A DNA stretch of 64,000 nucleotides from Thermomonospora catenispora. GTDB lineage: Bacteria; Actinomycetota; Actinomycetes; Streptosporangiales; Streptosporangiaceae. The stretch spans positions 1 through 64,000 of the forward strand of contig NZ_RRYT01000001.1 in NCBI RefSeq assembly GCF_006363815.1, given 5' to 3'. Shown here in pieces: positions 46,796 through 54,505 of the stretch; the first letter of the stretch is position 1; every line of letters starts with the position of its first letter. The position numbers and the translations under genes are program-made. A model generated the notes under the pieces. It had not been told where the DNA came from, did no database searches, and saw only the letters and a list, made by a program, of their open reading frames with translations.

Positions 46796-47065
46796 TCAGC
46801 GGGTCGCGGCCTCGATGTTCTCGCGGGAGCGGCGGATGTCCTGGCCGCCCTCCTCCAGGGCCAGCGCCATGCGGTCGAAGGCGGCCTTGGCCTCCTGCCA
46901 GGCGGCGCGGAAACGGTCGGCGCCCGGGCCCCACCAGATCTCGGTGCTGCTCACGGTACGGCTGTTCAGGTCCTTGATCAGGGCGTCCAGGTTCCTGGAG
47001 TGCTTGGCGAACATCCGGGCGAGCTCTTCCAGGGCCGCGATGTTGGCACCCCGCCTGTCGCTCAT
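46796..47065 (-). CDS. WXG100-family protein (ESAT-6-like)
   Basis: 89 aa from ATG 47065, with AAAGGAA 7 nt upstream. Two predicted helices hinge at EIWWGPGADRFRAAW, which contains the W-x-G turn (WWG, about residue 47). The length matches type VII substrates or chaperones. There is no partner WXG100 gene beside it and no clear C-terminal YxxxD/E. With the EssC-like ATPase 4.3 kb away it is the only other sign of type VII secretion here; the physical link is inference. Confidence 0.88.
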   Translation of the reverse strand: MSDRRGANIAALEELARMFAKHSRNLDALIKDLNSRTVSSTEIWWGPGADRFRAAWQEAKAAFDRMALALEEGGQDIRRSRENIEAATR

Positions 47066-47206
47066 CGACCCGTTCCTTTCGGTGCGACACCGGTGACACA
47101 CCTATTTACGCGCACGATCGCGCCCTGTGGAAGGCGTTCGGCGGACCCGGCACGGGCCGGCAGGGGCCGACGGGGGCGGCGCCGGGGGTCGCCGCGGGGC
47201 CGGGCC

Positions 47207-47905
47207 TCATCGATTCGGCTCGGCCGCCGAGGGGGTCGGGCCCGCCGTGGGGCCCGCCGCAGGGACCGCCCGGTCCGTCGGGTCCGCCGCAGGGGTCGCC
47301 GGGCCCGTCGACTCCACCGAGATCGTCGAGTGGGTCGAGTGGGACGAGACCACCGGCATCGGCCGGTCCGGGTCGTTGATCGGGGTGGCGTCCGGGTCGA
47401 TCAACCGCTCCCCGACCAGGGTGATCCGATCGGGCCCGACGGTGAACTCGAACCGGCGCCGGACCCGCTGGGTCACCGCCCGACGGCCTTGCGGGGTGAG
47501 GTAGTGGATCTTGGTGTACTCGGTGGCGTCCAGGGTGATCCGGTCGCCGCGGCGCACCACCGAGGCGTCCGTCAGGCGGGTCTCGGCGTCGGTGAACGGA
47601 GGCCCGCCCGGCACCGGCGCGCGGTTGCGGGTCTCCAGCCTGCGCAGCGCCTCCTGCTGCGCGCGGACGACCTGGGGGGCGATCCGCACCCCCAGCACCT
47701 CAGAGGGCAGCGAACGGGCCCGCACCCGCTGCACCAGCGCCTCGGTGCGGTGCTCCAGCATGGTGCGGGCGGCCACGGTGAGCTGCCGCTCGGTCTCCTG
47801 ATCCACCCTGGCCGGGCCGTCGTGACGGACGGTCGAGGAGGGAAGGATGACGCAGCCGGCCAGGAGAACGGCCAGGGCGGCGCGGTGGCCCCGGTGGCGA
47901 ACCAT
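47207..47905 (-). CDS. Putative lipoprotein, unknown function
   Basis: 232 aa from ATG 47905 (GGGGAGG just upstream). Signal peptide HRAALAVLLAGC with a lipobox (LLAGC), so probably lipid-anchored outside the membrane. The mature part holds helices (about 35-100) and a beta-rich region (TDASVVRRGDRITLDATEY, RRFEFTVGPDRITLVGERL), then a Pro/Thr/Ala tail. No family recognised. Lies upstream of the WXG100 gene on the same strand. Confidence 0.8.
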   Translation of the reverse strand: MVRHRGHRAALAVLLAGCVILPSSTVRHDGPARVDQETERQLTVAARTMLEHRTEALVQRVRARSLPSEVLGVRIAPQVVRAQQEALRRLETRNRAPVPGGPPFTDAETRLTDASVVRRGDRITLDATEYTKIHYLTPQGRRAVTQRVRRRFEFTVGPDRITLVGERLIDPDATPINDPDRPMPVVSSHSTHSTISVESTGPATPAADPTDRAVPAAGPTAGPTPSAAEPNR

Positions 47906-48209
47906 CGACCTCCCCACGAACGCGCCCCCGCGGACGCGACGACGAACGGTCGGCTGTCGGTCGAGACGGACGATACACGCCGTGCCCGCCGGTGTCAGGG
48001 TCGGCTCTCGTCCCGCCGGACTCCTCCGCCCCCGGGCGGACGGACCTCGGGTCCGCCTTGCGCAAAGCCCCAGAAAGCGGGGGCTTACGAAAGTCCGCCG
48101 AACGCGGTTATCTAGACTGCCCAGCAGGTTCGCTCAAGTCGCCGGTGCGGTGCGGGCACGCTGGTCAGCGCGGTTCCGCGCCAGGGCGGCACCTCGGGAG
48201 GAGACGTAG
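47906..48209. promoter_or_regulatory. Divergent region between lipoprotein gene and carboxylase alpha gene
   Basis: 304 bp without a gene. AAGCCCC (48065-48071) pairs with GGGGCTT (48080-48086). TAGACT at 48113-48118 is a likely -10 for the alpha-subunit gene, giving a leader of about 85 nt that carries a GGAGGAG ribosome site. No repressor site recognised. Confidence 0.4.
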
Positions 48210-49964
48210 GTGCGCAAGGTCCTGATCGCCAATCGCGGTGAGATCGCCGTACGTATCGCCCGTGCCTGCAGAGATGAGGGCCTGGCGAGCGTGGCGGTGT
48301 ACGCCGAGCCGGATCTGGACGCGTTGCACGTGCGGGTCGCCGACGAGGCGTACGCACTGGGCGGGCGCACCGCGGCCGAGAGCTACCTCGACATCGACAA
48401 GATCCTCAAGATCGCGACGGAGTCGGGGGCGGACGCGGTGCATCCCGGATACGGCTTCCTGGCCGAGAACGCCGACTTCGCCGCCGCGGTGCACAACGCC
48501 GGGCTGACCTGGATCGGCCCGCCGCCGGAGGCGATCCGGGCGCTGGGCGACAAGGTGCGGGCCCGGCACATCGCGCAGAAGGTCGGCGCGCCGCTGGTGG
48601 CCGGGACCAAGGACCCGGTGTCGGGCGTGGAGGAGGTGCTGGAGTTCGCCCGCGAGCACGGCCTGCCGATCGCGATCAAGGCCGCCTACGGCGGCGGCGG
48701 ACGCGGGCTGAAGGTGGCCCGCACCCCGGAGGAGATCCCCGACCTGTACGAGTCGGCGGTGCGCGAGGCGGTCGGGGCGTTCGGCCGCGGCGAGTGCTTC
48801 GTGGAGCGTTACCTGGACCGTCCCCGGCACGTGGAGACCCAGTGCCTGGCCGACGCGCACGGCAACGTGGTGGTGGTCTCCACCCGGGACTGCTCGCTGC
48901 AGCGCAGGCACCAGAAGCTGGTGGAGGAGGCCCCGGCGCCGTTCCTGACCGAGGAGCAGGTCGAGCTGCTGTACTCCTCCTCCAAGGCGATCCTGAAGGA
49001 GGCCGGGTACGTCGGCGCCGGCACGTGCGAGTTCCTGGTCGGGCGGGACGGGACGATCTCGTTCCTGGAGGTCAACACCCGGCTGCAGGTCGAGCACCCG
49101 GTCACCGAGGAGGTCACCGGCATCGACCTGGTGCGGGAGATGTTCCGCATCGCCGCCGGCGAGCCGCTGGGCTATGACGACCCGCCGGTGCGCGGCCACT
49201 CCATCGAGTTCCGCATCAACGCCGAGGACGCCGGCCGCAACTTCCTGCCCGCCGTGGGCACCCTGTCCACCTGGCGTCCGCCGTCCGGCCCCGGGGTCCG
49301 GCTGGACGCCGGGTACGAGGAGGGGGCGTCCGTCCCGCAGGAGTACGACTCCCTGATCGCCAAGCTGATCGTCACCGGCGCCACCCGGCGGCAGGCCATC
49401 GAGCGCTCCCGGCGCGCGCTGGCCGAGATGCAGGTCGACGGGATGCCGACGGTGCTGCCGTTCCACCGGGCGGTGCTGGAGGACCCGGCGTTCGTCTCCG
49501 AGCCGTTCTCCGTCCACACCCGGTGGATCGAGACCGAGTTCGACAACACCATCGAGCCCTACCCCGCCGTGCCCGCCGAGGAGGCCGAGGAGGCCGAGCG
49601 CGAGCGCATCACCGTCGAGGTGGGCGGCAAGCGCCTGGAGGTCGTGCTGCCCGCCGGTCTGGGGGCGCTGGGCGGTCAGCCCGGCGGGGGCAAGGCCGCC
49701 CCGGCCCGGCGCCGGCGCGGCAAGAAGACCGGCGTCGCCGCCGGCGGCGACGCCCTGGTCAGCCCCATGCAGGGCACCATCGTCAAGGTCGACGTGGAGG
49801 AGGGCGCCACCGTCGAGGCCGGCGACACCATCGTGGTGTTGGAGGCGATGAAGATGGAGCAGCCCTTGACCGCGCACAAGCCCGGCGTGGTCACCGGCCT
49901 GTCCGCCGAGGTCGGCGCCACCGTCAGCAGCGGCGCCGTGATCTGCGAGATCAAGGACGCCTGA
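48210..49964 (+). CDS. accA: Acyl-CoA carboxylase alpha subunit (biotin carboxylase plus BCCP)
   Basis: 584 aa from GTG 48210, with GGAGGAG 6 nt upstream. Biotin carboxylase domain (about 1-445): [20 protein letters not shown], the ATP-grasp glycine loop [27 protein letters not shown] and [15 protein letters not shown] basic linker (about 505-515, [10 protein letters not shown]) leads to a C-terminal biotinyl domain with EAMKMEQ, lysine being the site modified by BirA. Carboxylates biotin with ATP and bicarbonate, handing it to the AccD5/PccB-type beta subunit at 21.5 kb. Which acyl-CoA is used depends on the beta subunit. Confidence 0.96.
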   Translation: MRKVLIANRGEIAVRIARACRDEGLASVAVYAEPDLDALHVRVADEAYALGGRTAAESYLDIDKILKIATESGADAVHPGYGFLAENADFAAAVHNAGLTWIGPPPEAIRALGDKVRARHIAQKVGAPLVAGTKDPVSGVEEVLEFAREHGLPIAIKAAYGGGGRGLKVARTPEEIPDLYESAVREAVGAFGRGECFVERYLDRPRHVETQCLADAHGNVVVVSTRDCSLQRRHQKLVEEAPAPFLTEEQVELLYSSSKAILKEAGYVGAGTCEFLVGRDGTISFLEVNTRLQVEHPVTEEVTGIDLVREMFRIAAGEPLGYDDPPVRGHSIEFRINAEDAGRNFLPAVGTLSTWRPPSGPGVRLDAGYEEGASVPQEYDSLIAKLIVTGATRRQAIERSRRALAEMQVDGMPTVLPFHRAVLEDPAFVSEPFSVHTRWIETEFDNTIEPYPAVPAEEAEEAERERITVEVGGKRLEVVLPAGLGALGGQPGGGKAAPARRRRGKKTGVAAGGDALVSPMQGTIVKVDVEEGATVEAGDTIVVLEAMKMEQPLTAHKPGVVTGLSAEVGATVSSGAVICEIKDA

Positions 49965-49987
49965 GCCCGCCCCTCGTCGCGGCTCCC

Positions 49988-50024
49988 GCGCGGCTCCCGG
50001 CCGTTCCGCGGCCGGGAGCCGCGC
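49988..50024. terminator. Very strong bidirectional hairpin
   Basis: GCGCGGCTCCCGGCCG (49988-50003) is perfectly complementary to CGGCCGGGAGCCGCGC (50009-50024) with a TTCCG loop: a 16-bp stem between the convergent carboxylase alpha and amidohydrolase genes. No T-tract. Confidence 0.75.
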
Positions 50025-50070
50025 GCCGTCTTCGGCGTCGTCGCGGGAGGCGGAGGGGATCTCTCCGGGG

Positions 50071-50570
50071 TCAGCGCAGGCGGGCGGCGACGGTGGGCAG
50101 GAGCCGAAGGGCGTTGGCGCGGTCGATGGCGGCGCGCGCCGACGGGCTGATCGCCGGGTCGCGGTCGAAGGCGCGGCGGGCGTGGGCGACCTCGTGCGCC
50201 TCCACCTGAGGCCAGTCGGTGCCGTACAGGACGCGTTCGGCGCCGACGGCGCCGAGCAGCGTCGGCGAGGCGTAGGGCGACACCGGCATGGCCGTGTCGT
50301 AGTAGAAGCGCTTGAGCGCCCGGCGGAAGGCGTCGGGATCGGGCCCCTCGCCCCGGCGGCCGGCCCGTTCGACGCGGGCCGCGATGTAGGGGAGGAACCC
50401 GCCGCCGTGGGAGAGGATGACCGAGATCCGGGGGTAGCGGTCCAGCGTTCCCGAGGCGATGAGGCTGAGGGCGCAGCGGGTGGTGTCGTACATGAAGTCG
50501 GCGATGTAGTTCTCGACGCCGGGGATCGGCTCGGGATCCTCGGGAAGGGCGTCGGGGTTGGTCACTGGTG
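50071..50570 (-). pseudogene. Amidohydrolase, 3' half separated by IS110 insertion
   Basis: About 166 codons encoding the C-terminal half of an amidohydrolase_2 (TIM-barrel, decarboxylase-type) protein, from PVTNPDALP to the stop at 50071. It contains the metal/active-site regions ISVILSHGGGFLPYIAARV (His) and VLYGTDWPQVE (Asp). The frame runs on into the IS but has no native start. It joins the 5' half at 52061 with the codons intact once the 1490-bp element is removed: MT then PVTNPD. Not functional as it stands. Confidence 0.9.
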
Positions 50571-50620
50571 CACCCTCCTTGGTGCGGGCACTGGAAGAGT
50601 GCTCGTGGTTGGATGCCGGT

Positions 50621-50763
50621 GAGAGCCGGGGTGACGGCCTGGGTGGGTCGCTGTGCGACAGCCCGCATGACACTGCCGCCCCCGGCTCTCCCGGGACTGT
50701 GGACCGGCAACAGAGGGATGCGCCGCAGAGCGCCAGTCAGTGACCGCCCGGAGAGCAGTCCCG
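50621..50763 (+). ncRNA. Predicted IS110 bridge RNA (two guide-loop hairpins)
   Basis: First hairpin: GAGAGCCGGGG (50621-50631) pairs perfectly with CCCCGGCTCTC (50680-50690); inside, CGGC/GCCG and an apical GCTGT-GCG-ACAGC leave a two-sided internal loop. The left side GGGTGGGTC (50641-50649) agrees at 8 of 9 positions with the plus strand left of the insertion (50555-50563). The right side CATGACACT (50666-50674) can pair with the plus strand GGTGTCATG across the core and right flank, one pair being U-G. Second hairpin: CGGGACTG (50692-50699) with CAGTCCCG (50756-50763). Its left loop ACAGAGGG matches ACACAGGG at the element's right end (52049-52056) at 7 of 8. The right donor guide is unclear. 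RNA ends are not known. Confidence 0.7.
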
Positions 50764-50798
50764 TCACCGGTTTGTCGCCGATGAGCTGAAGGAGCCCT

Positions 50799-52043
50799 GT
50801 GGCACTGCCGGACTGCGTTTACTACGTCGGGATCGACTGGGGATCGTCCGAGCACGCGGTATGCGTGATCGACGAGGCCGGGAAGATCAGAACCCGGTTC
50901 ACCGTCGCCCACAGCGCCGCCGGGTTCACCGAGCTGGCCCGCCGTCTGGGCAGGCTGGGCGAGGCCGAGCAGGTGCCGATCGGGATCGAGCGCCCCGACG
51001 GCCGGCTGGTGGACGTCCTGCTGGAGGCAGGACACCCGGTGGTGCCGGTGAAGTCGAACGCGATCAAGGCATGGCGGGACGCCGAGGTGCTGTCGGGAGC
51101 CAAGTCCGACGCCGGCGACGCTCACGTCATCGCCGAGTACCTGCGGCTGCGCCAGCACCGGCTGACCCCGGCACGGCCGTATTCGGACCAGACCAAGGCG
51201 CTGCGCACGGTGGTGCGCACACGCGACGACATCGTCAAGCTGCGGGTGATGGCGACCAACATGCTCTCCTCGCTGCTGGATGCCTTCTGGCCCGGCGCCA
51301 AGGAGATCTTCAAAGACGTCGAGTCGCCGATCGGGCTGGCGTTCCTGACCGACTATCCGACCCCGGCCTCGGCGGCCCACCTGGGCGAGAAGCGGATCGC
51401 GGCGTTCTGCGCCCGGCACGGCTACTCCGGCAAGCGCCCCGCAGCGGTGCTGCTGGCCCGGCTGCGGTCGGCCCCGCCCGGGGTGATGGGCCAGGCCGAG
51501 ACCGCCGCAGGCCGCGACGCCGTGCTGGCCCTGGTCGCGGTCCTGAAGACCCTCGGCACGGTGCGCAAGGACCTGGACCGCTCGGTCCGGGCACGGCTGG
51601 CCGAACATCCCGATGCCGCCGTGTTCACCTCGCTGCCCAGGGCCGGGCAGATCCGGGCCGCACAGGTCCTGGCCGAATGGGGAGACGCCCGCTCCGCCTA
51701 CGACGGCCCCGACGCGGTCGCGGCGTTCGCCGGAGTCGCTCCGGTCACCAAGGCGTCCGGACGTCACCACGCGGTCACCTACCGGTGGGCCTGCAACAAA
51801 CGCTTCCGCCAGGCCATCACCGGCTTCGCCGACAACAGCCGGCACGCCAATCCCTGGGCCGCCGGCATCTACCAGCGCGCCCGCGCCCGCGGCATGGACC
51901 ACCCCCACGCCGTCCGTGTCCTGGCCCGCGCCTGGATACGGGTGATCTACCGCTGCTGGCTCGACGGCATCCCCTACGACCCCGCCAAACACGGGACCGC
52001 AGCCGCACAAACCAAGCAAGCGACCACTCCATCTGCTGCTTGA
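50799..52043 (+). CDS. IS110-family transposase (DEDD and Tnp_20 domains)
   Basis: 414 aa from GTG 50799, with AAGGAG about 6 nt upstream. The N-terminal RuvC-like DEDD domain starts YYVGIDWGSSEHAVCVID (first Asp about residue 13) and includes GIERPDGRLVDVLLEAG and GAKSDAGDAHVIAEYL. The C-terminal Transposase_20 domain has TSLPRAGQIRAAQVLAEWG and the catalytic serine in VTKASGRHH. Full length, no frameshift, so probably active. Catalyses RNA-guided site-specific recombination in characterised relatives. Codon usage is like the host, suggesting a related actinomycete source. Confidence 0.95.
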   Translation: MALPDCVYYVGIDWGSSEHAVCVIDEAGKIRTRFTVAHSAAGFTELARRLGRLGEAEQVPIGIERPDGRLVDVLLEAGHPVVPVKSNAIKAWRDAEVLSGAKSDAGDAHVIAEYLRLRQHRLTPARPYSDQTKALRTVVRTRDDIVKLRVMATNMLSSLLDAFWPGAKEIFKDVESPIGLAFLTDYPTPASAAHLGEKRIAAFCARHGYSGKRPAAVLLARLRSAPPGVMGQAETAAGRDAVLALVAVLKTLGTVRKDLDRSVRARLAEHPDAAVFTSLPRAGQIRAAQVLAEWGDARSAYDGPDAVAAFAGVAPVTKASGRHHAVTYRWACNKRFRQAITGFADNSRHANPWAAGIYQRARARGMDHPHAVRVLARAWIRVIYRCWLDGIPYDPAKHGTAAAQTKQATTPSAA

Positions 52044-52060
52044 GGTTGACACAGGGGGTG

Positions 52061-52658
52061 TCATGATGACGGCGCGGCGCCGGTTCAGCTCCTCGAACAG
52101 CGGGTCGAAGACCTTGTCCCCCAGGTAGCGGCCGCCGGCGGTGTTCATCATCAGCACTCCGTCGGCGCCGAGCTCGTCCAGCGCGTACTCCGCCTCCCGC
52201 AGCGCCACGTCCACGTGCAGCAGCGGCAGGTAGGCGAAGAAGCCGAAGCGGGTGGGGCGATCCCGGACCAGGTCGGCCAGGGACTCGTTGAAGACCCGCG
52301 CGCCGGCGGCGGCGACGGACTTGTCGTGGAAGACCTCCGAGGGGGCGGGGGCGGAGGCGACGCCGAGGGCGATCCGGTTGGCGTCCATGGTCTCCAGGGT
52401 CTTGTTCAGGTCCCACTGTCCCCAACGGGGGCCGCCCCGTGGGGGCAGCAGACCGTGTTCGACCGCCCAGGCGCGCATGGCGGGGGGCACCGCGTGATGG
52501 TGGGTGTCGATGCGTCCGGCCGCGGAACGCCCGGTGGGGGACCCGGCGGCGGGTCCGGTGACGTGGGCGGCGCCGGCCGCGGCCCCGGCGCCGAGGGCGA
52601 CCGCGGCCAGCGCGCCCGCGCGCAGTGCGGTGCGTCGGTTGACGGATGAGTTCTGCAT
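52061..52658 (-). pseudogene. Amidohydrolase, 5' half with Tat-type signal, broken by IS110
   Basis: About 199 codons from ATG 52658 (ATG 52670 and 52685 are also in frame; the latter lies inside the operator). NRRTALRAGALAAVALGAGA is a twin-arginine-like signal, so the product was exported. RIDTHHHAVPP carries the metal-binding HxH. It ends at RRRAVIMT where the element begins; translation then runs into IS sequence. Reconstructed with the 3' half, the protein would be about 365 aa. Divergent from a MarR gene, its probable regulator. Confidence 0.9.
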
Positions 52659-52673
52659 AGCCAGAAGCATCCG

Positions 52674-52697
52674 AGACAATCTCATCTGAGACTATCT
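52674..52697. promoter_or_regulatory. Palindromic operator between amidohydrolase and marR
   Basis: A 24-bp imperfect palindrome, 18 of 24 positions symmetric, centred on TCTCATCTGAGA (perfect 5-bp arms). It covers TAGTCT (52689-52694, minus), the likely -10 of the amidohydrolase, and is 12 bp from the marR -10. Size and position suit a MarR dimer controlling both genes. Confidence 0.65.
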
Positions 52698-52708
52698 GGC
52701 TAGCCCCC

Positions 52709-52714
52709 TATCAT
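52709..52714 (+). promoter_or_regulatory. -10 element of marR (leaderless type)
   Basis: TATCAT, 6 nt before GTG 52721. Confidence 0.45.
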
Positions 52715-52720
52715 GGGCTG

Positions 52721-53209
52721 GTGCCGACCCCACCCATGACCGCCATCGGCGACCCGAACGGCGACGACGTGGCCCTGGGAATGCTCCTGGCGACGGCGCA
52801 TCAGCACGCCCGGCGCGTCCTCGACCGGGCCCTCGGGCACCTGGGCATCCAGACCCGTCACTTCGGCGTGCTGGCGGCCCTCGACAGGCACGGCCCCGTC
52901 AGCCAACGCGAGCTCAGCTCCCTGCTCGACCTCGACAAATCGACGATGGTCCGGATCATGGACGAGCTGGAGCGCCACGGCCTGGCCGTCCGCAACCGCG
53001 ACGCCCGCGACCGGCGCGCCTACGCGATCGAGCTGACCCCCCGCGGGCGCGCCACGGTCCGGGCGAGCGGCGAGGCCGCCGCCCGGGCGGCCGCCCGGCT
53101 CTTCGGCGGCCTCGCCCCGACGGACCGCGAACGCCTGGTCGCGATGCTCGGCGAGATCATCGCGCGCGCCGCCGACCCGCCGCCGGCGGACCCCGCTCCC
53201 CCGCGCTGA
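52721..53209 (+). CDS. MarR-family transcriptional regulator
   Basis: 162 aa from GTG 52721; ATG 52736 is an alternative. Winged helix (about 40-130): IQTRHFGVLAALDRHGPVSQ, recognition helix region LDLDKSTMVRIMDELERHGL, and wing RDARDRRAYAIELTPRG. Flanking helices form the dimer. No SD; TATCAT lies 6 nt upstream. Divergent from the disrupted amidohydrolase, with a palindrome in between that it probably binds. With that target gene broken, its remaining role may be autoregulation. Confidence 0.93.
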   Translation: MPTPPMTAIGDPNGDDVALGMLLATAHQHARRVLDRALGHLGIQTRHFGVLAALDRHGPVSQRELSSLLDLDKSTMVRIMDELERHGLAVRNRDARDRRAYAIELTPRGRATVRASGEAAARAAARLFGGLAPTDRERLVAMLGEIIARAADPPPADPAPPR

Positions 53210-53378
53210 GCCTCGCCCCGTCCCTCCCCGCCCCCTCTCCCCCGCCCGGACCGACGATCGCCGGATGCGCGCATCGCCCACGGCACGGCGGTCGCCACGC
53301 CGCGGGCCTCCGGGTCTCGGCGCCGGGCAGGCATGGATCCCGCCTGCTGGGTACGGGCGGACGCGAAGGAGGGATCTC

Positions 53379-54461
53379 GTGAAACTGGCCTATCTACGTC
53401 CCCTGTACGAGCACTCCGGTCCGTTCACCTCGGTCTACCTGGCCACCGAACGGCACACCGCGGACGCCGCCAAGGCCCTCGCCCTGCGCTGGCGGCACGC
53501 GCGGACCGAGCTGAGCAGGCTCGGTGTCGACGAGGCGACCCTCCGTGCGCTGGAGGAGATCATCACCGACCGGGACAACGCCGCCCCGGGGCGTGCGCTG
53601 TTCGCCGCCGACGGCCGGGTGGTGCACCACGAGGTGCTGCCCGAACCCCCGCCGCAGATGCTGCTCAAGGTGGGCGAGCTGCCGTATGTCATGCCGCTGC
53701 TGGCGAGCCGGCGCGAACCGGTCCCGCATGTGTGCGTCAAGGCCGACCGCACGGGCGCGGAGATCATCAGCGTGACCGACAAACGGCAGGTCACCACCGT
53801 GGACGGGATGGACTGGCCGATTCGCAAGGTCCGGGCGGGCGGCTGGTCGGAGTCGCACTTCCAGCGCAACGCCGAGGAGACCTGGGAGGCCAACGCCCGA
53901 GAGGTGGCCGCGGCGGTCGTCCGGGAGGCCGAGGCGGTGGACGCCGCGGTGATCATCGTGGCCGGCGACGTCCGCGCCCGCGAGCTGATCGCGCACGACC
54001 TGGGAGAGCGGTGGGCCTCCCGGACGGTGATCACCGATCGGGGCGCCCGCAACGCCGGGGCCGATGAGGAGCTGCTGGAGAAGGAGGTCGGCCGGATCCT
54101 GCGCGAGGTGCAGGACCGGCGCCTGGCCGAGGTGATGGCGCGGTTCCGCGAAGGGCACGGGCGCGGCGACGCGGTCGCCGGGCTGGAGGCCGTCACGGAG
54201 GCGCTGCGCAACGGGCAGGTGGAGACCCTGCTGGCGGCCGGCGGCCGGATCCGCGGCGAACTGTGGTTCGGTCCGCAGGCCCACGAACTGGCCACCACCA
54301 AGAAGGCCCTGCAGGAGATGGGCGTGTCCGATCCGCGTCCCGCGCCGGCCGGATCGGTGCTGGCCCGCGCGGCGACGGCCACGGACGCTGAGATCCTGTT
54401 CCCGCGGGAGTTGGACGCACCCGGCGGACTGGGCGCCGTGCTGCGCTACACCCAACCCTGA
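53379..54461 (+). CDS. Rv2629/Balon-like ribosome hibernation factor (bacterial eRF1-fold)
   Basis: 360 aa from GTG 53379, with AAGGAGGG 5 nt upstream. It matches the Rv2629-type bacterial aeRF1 family in layout: N-terminal domain (about 1-130, YLRPLYEHSGPFTSVYLATE), central domain (about 135-260, VCVKADRTGAEIISVTDKRQ to AVIIVAGDVRARELIAHDL), and C-terminal domain (about 270-360). The GGQ of true release factors is absent, so peptide release is not expected. Relatives such as Balon bind the ribosomal A site during stress. Two membrane-protein genes follow at 44 and 27 bp. The assignment is by overall sequence pattern. Confidence 0.85.
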   Translation: MKLAYLRPLYEHSGPFTSVYLATERHTADAAKALALRWRHARTELSRLGVDEATLRALEEIITDRDNAAPGRALFAADGRVVHHEVLPEPPPQMLLKVGELPYVMPLLASRREPVPHVCVKADRTGAEIISVTDKRQVTTVDGMDWPIRKVRAGGWSESHFQRNAEETWEANAREVAAAVVREAEAVDAAVIIVAGDVRARELIAHDLGERWASRTVITDRGARNAGADEELLEKEVGRILREVQDRRLAEVMARFREGHGRGDAVAGLEAVTEALRNGQVETLLAAGGRIRGELWFGPQAHELATTKKALQEMGVSDPRPAPAGSVLARAATATDAEILFPRELDAPGGLGAVLRYTQP

Positions 54462-54505
54462 CCGGGAAGCCCGCCGAGGCGACCCGAGGCAGAAGGCGGA
54501 AGACC

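Larger units (their letters stand above)
50571..52060 (+). mobile_element. IS110-family insertion sequence, 1490 bp
   Basis: Bounds come from the split host gene. GGTG occurs at the left junction (50567-50570) and again at the right end (52057-52060); deleting one copy plus the element restores a continuous host frame, total length divisible by three. There are no terminal inverted repeats and no longer target duplication, as expected for IS110. It carries one transposase gene, a 228-bp leader able to encode a bridge RNA, and only 17 bp after the transposase stop. The position of the true crossover within GGTG cannot be resolved. Confidence 0.9.

Noticed and set aside
50735-50745. CAGTGACC in the IS leader also occurs in the disrupted gene at the junction
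   Set aside because: It lies in the second (donor-type) hairpin and reads the same strand as the right target guide, which the known two-strand guide layout does not allow; an 8-mer match by chance is plausible.
50571-52060. Classical DDE insertion sequence with inverted repeats
   Set aside because: No terminal inverted repeats or direct target duplication beyond the 4-bp GGTG identity; the transposase is DEDD plus Tnp_20.
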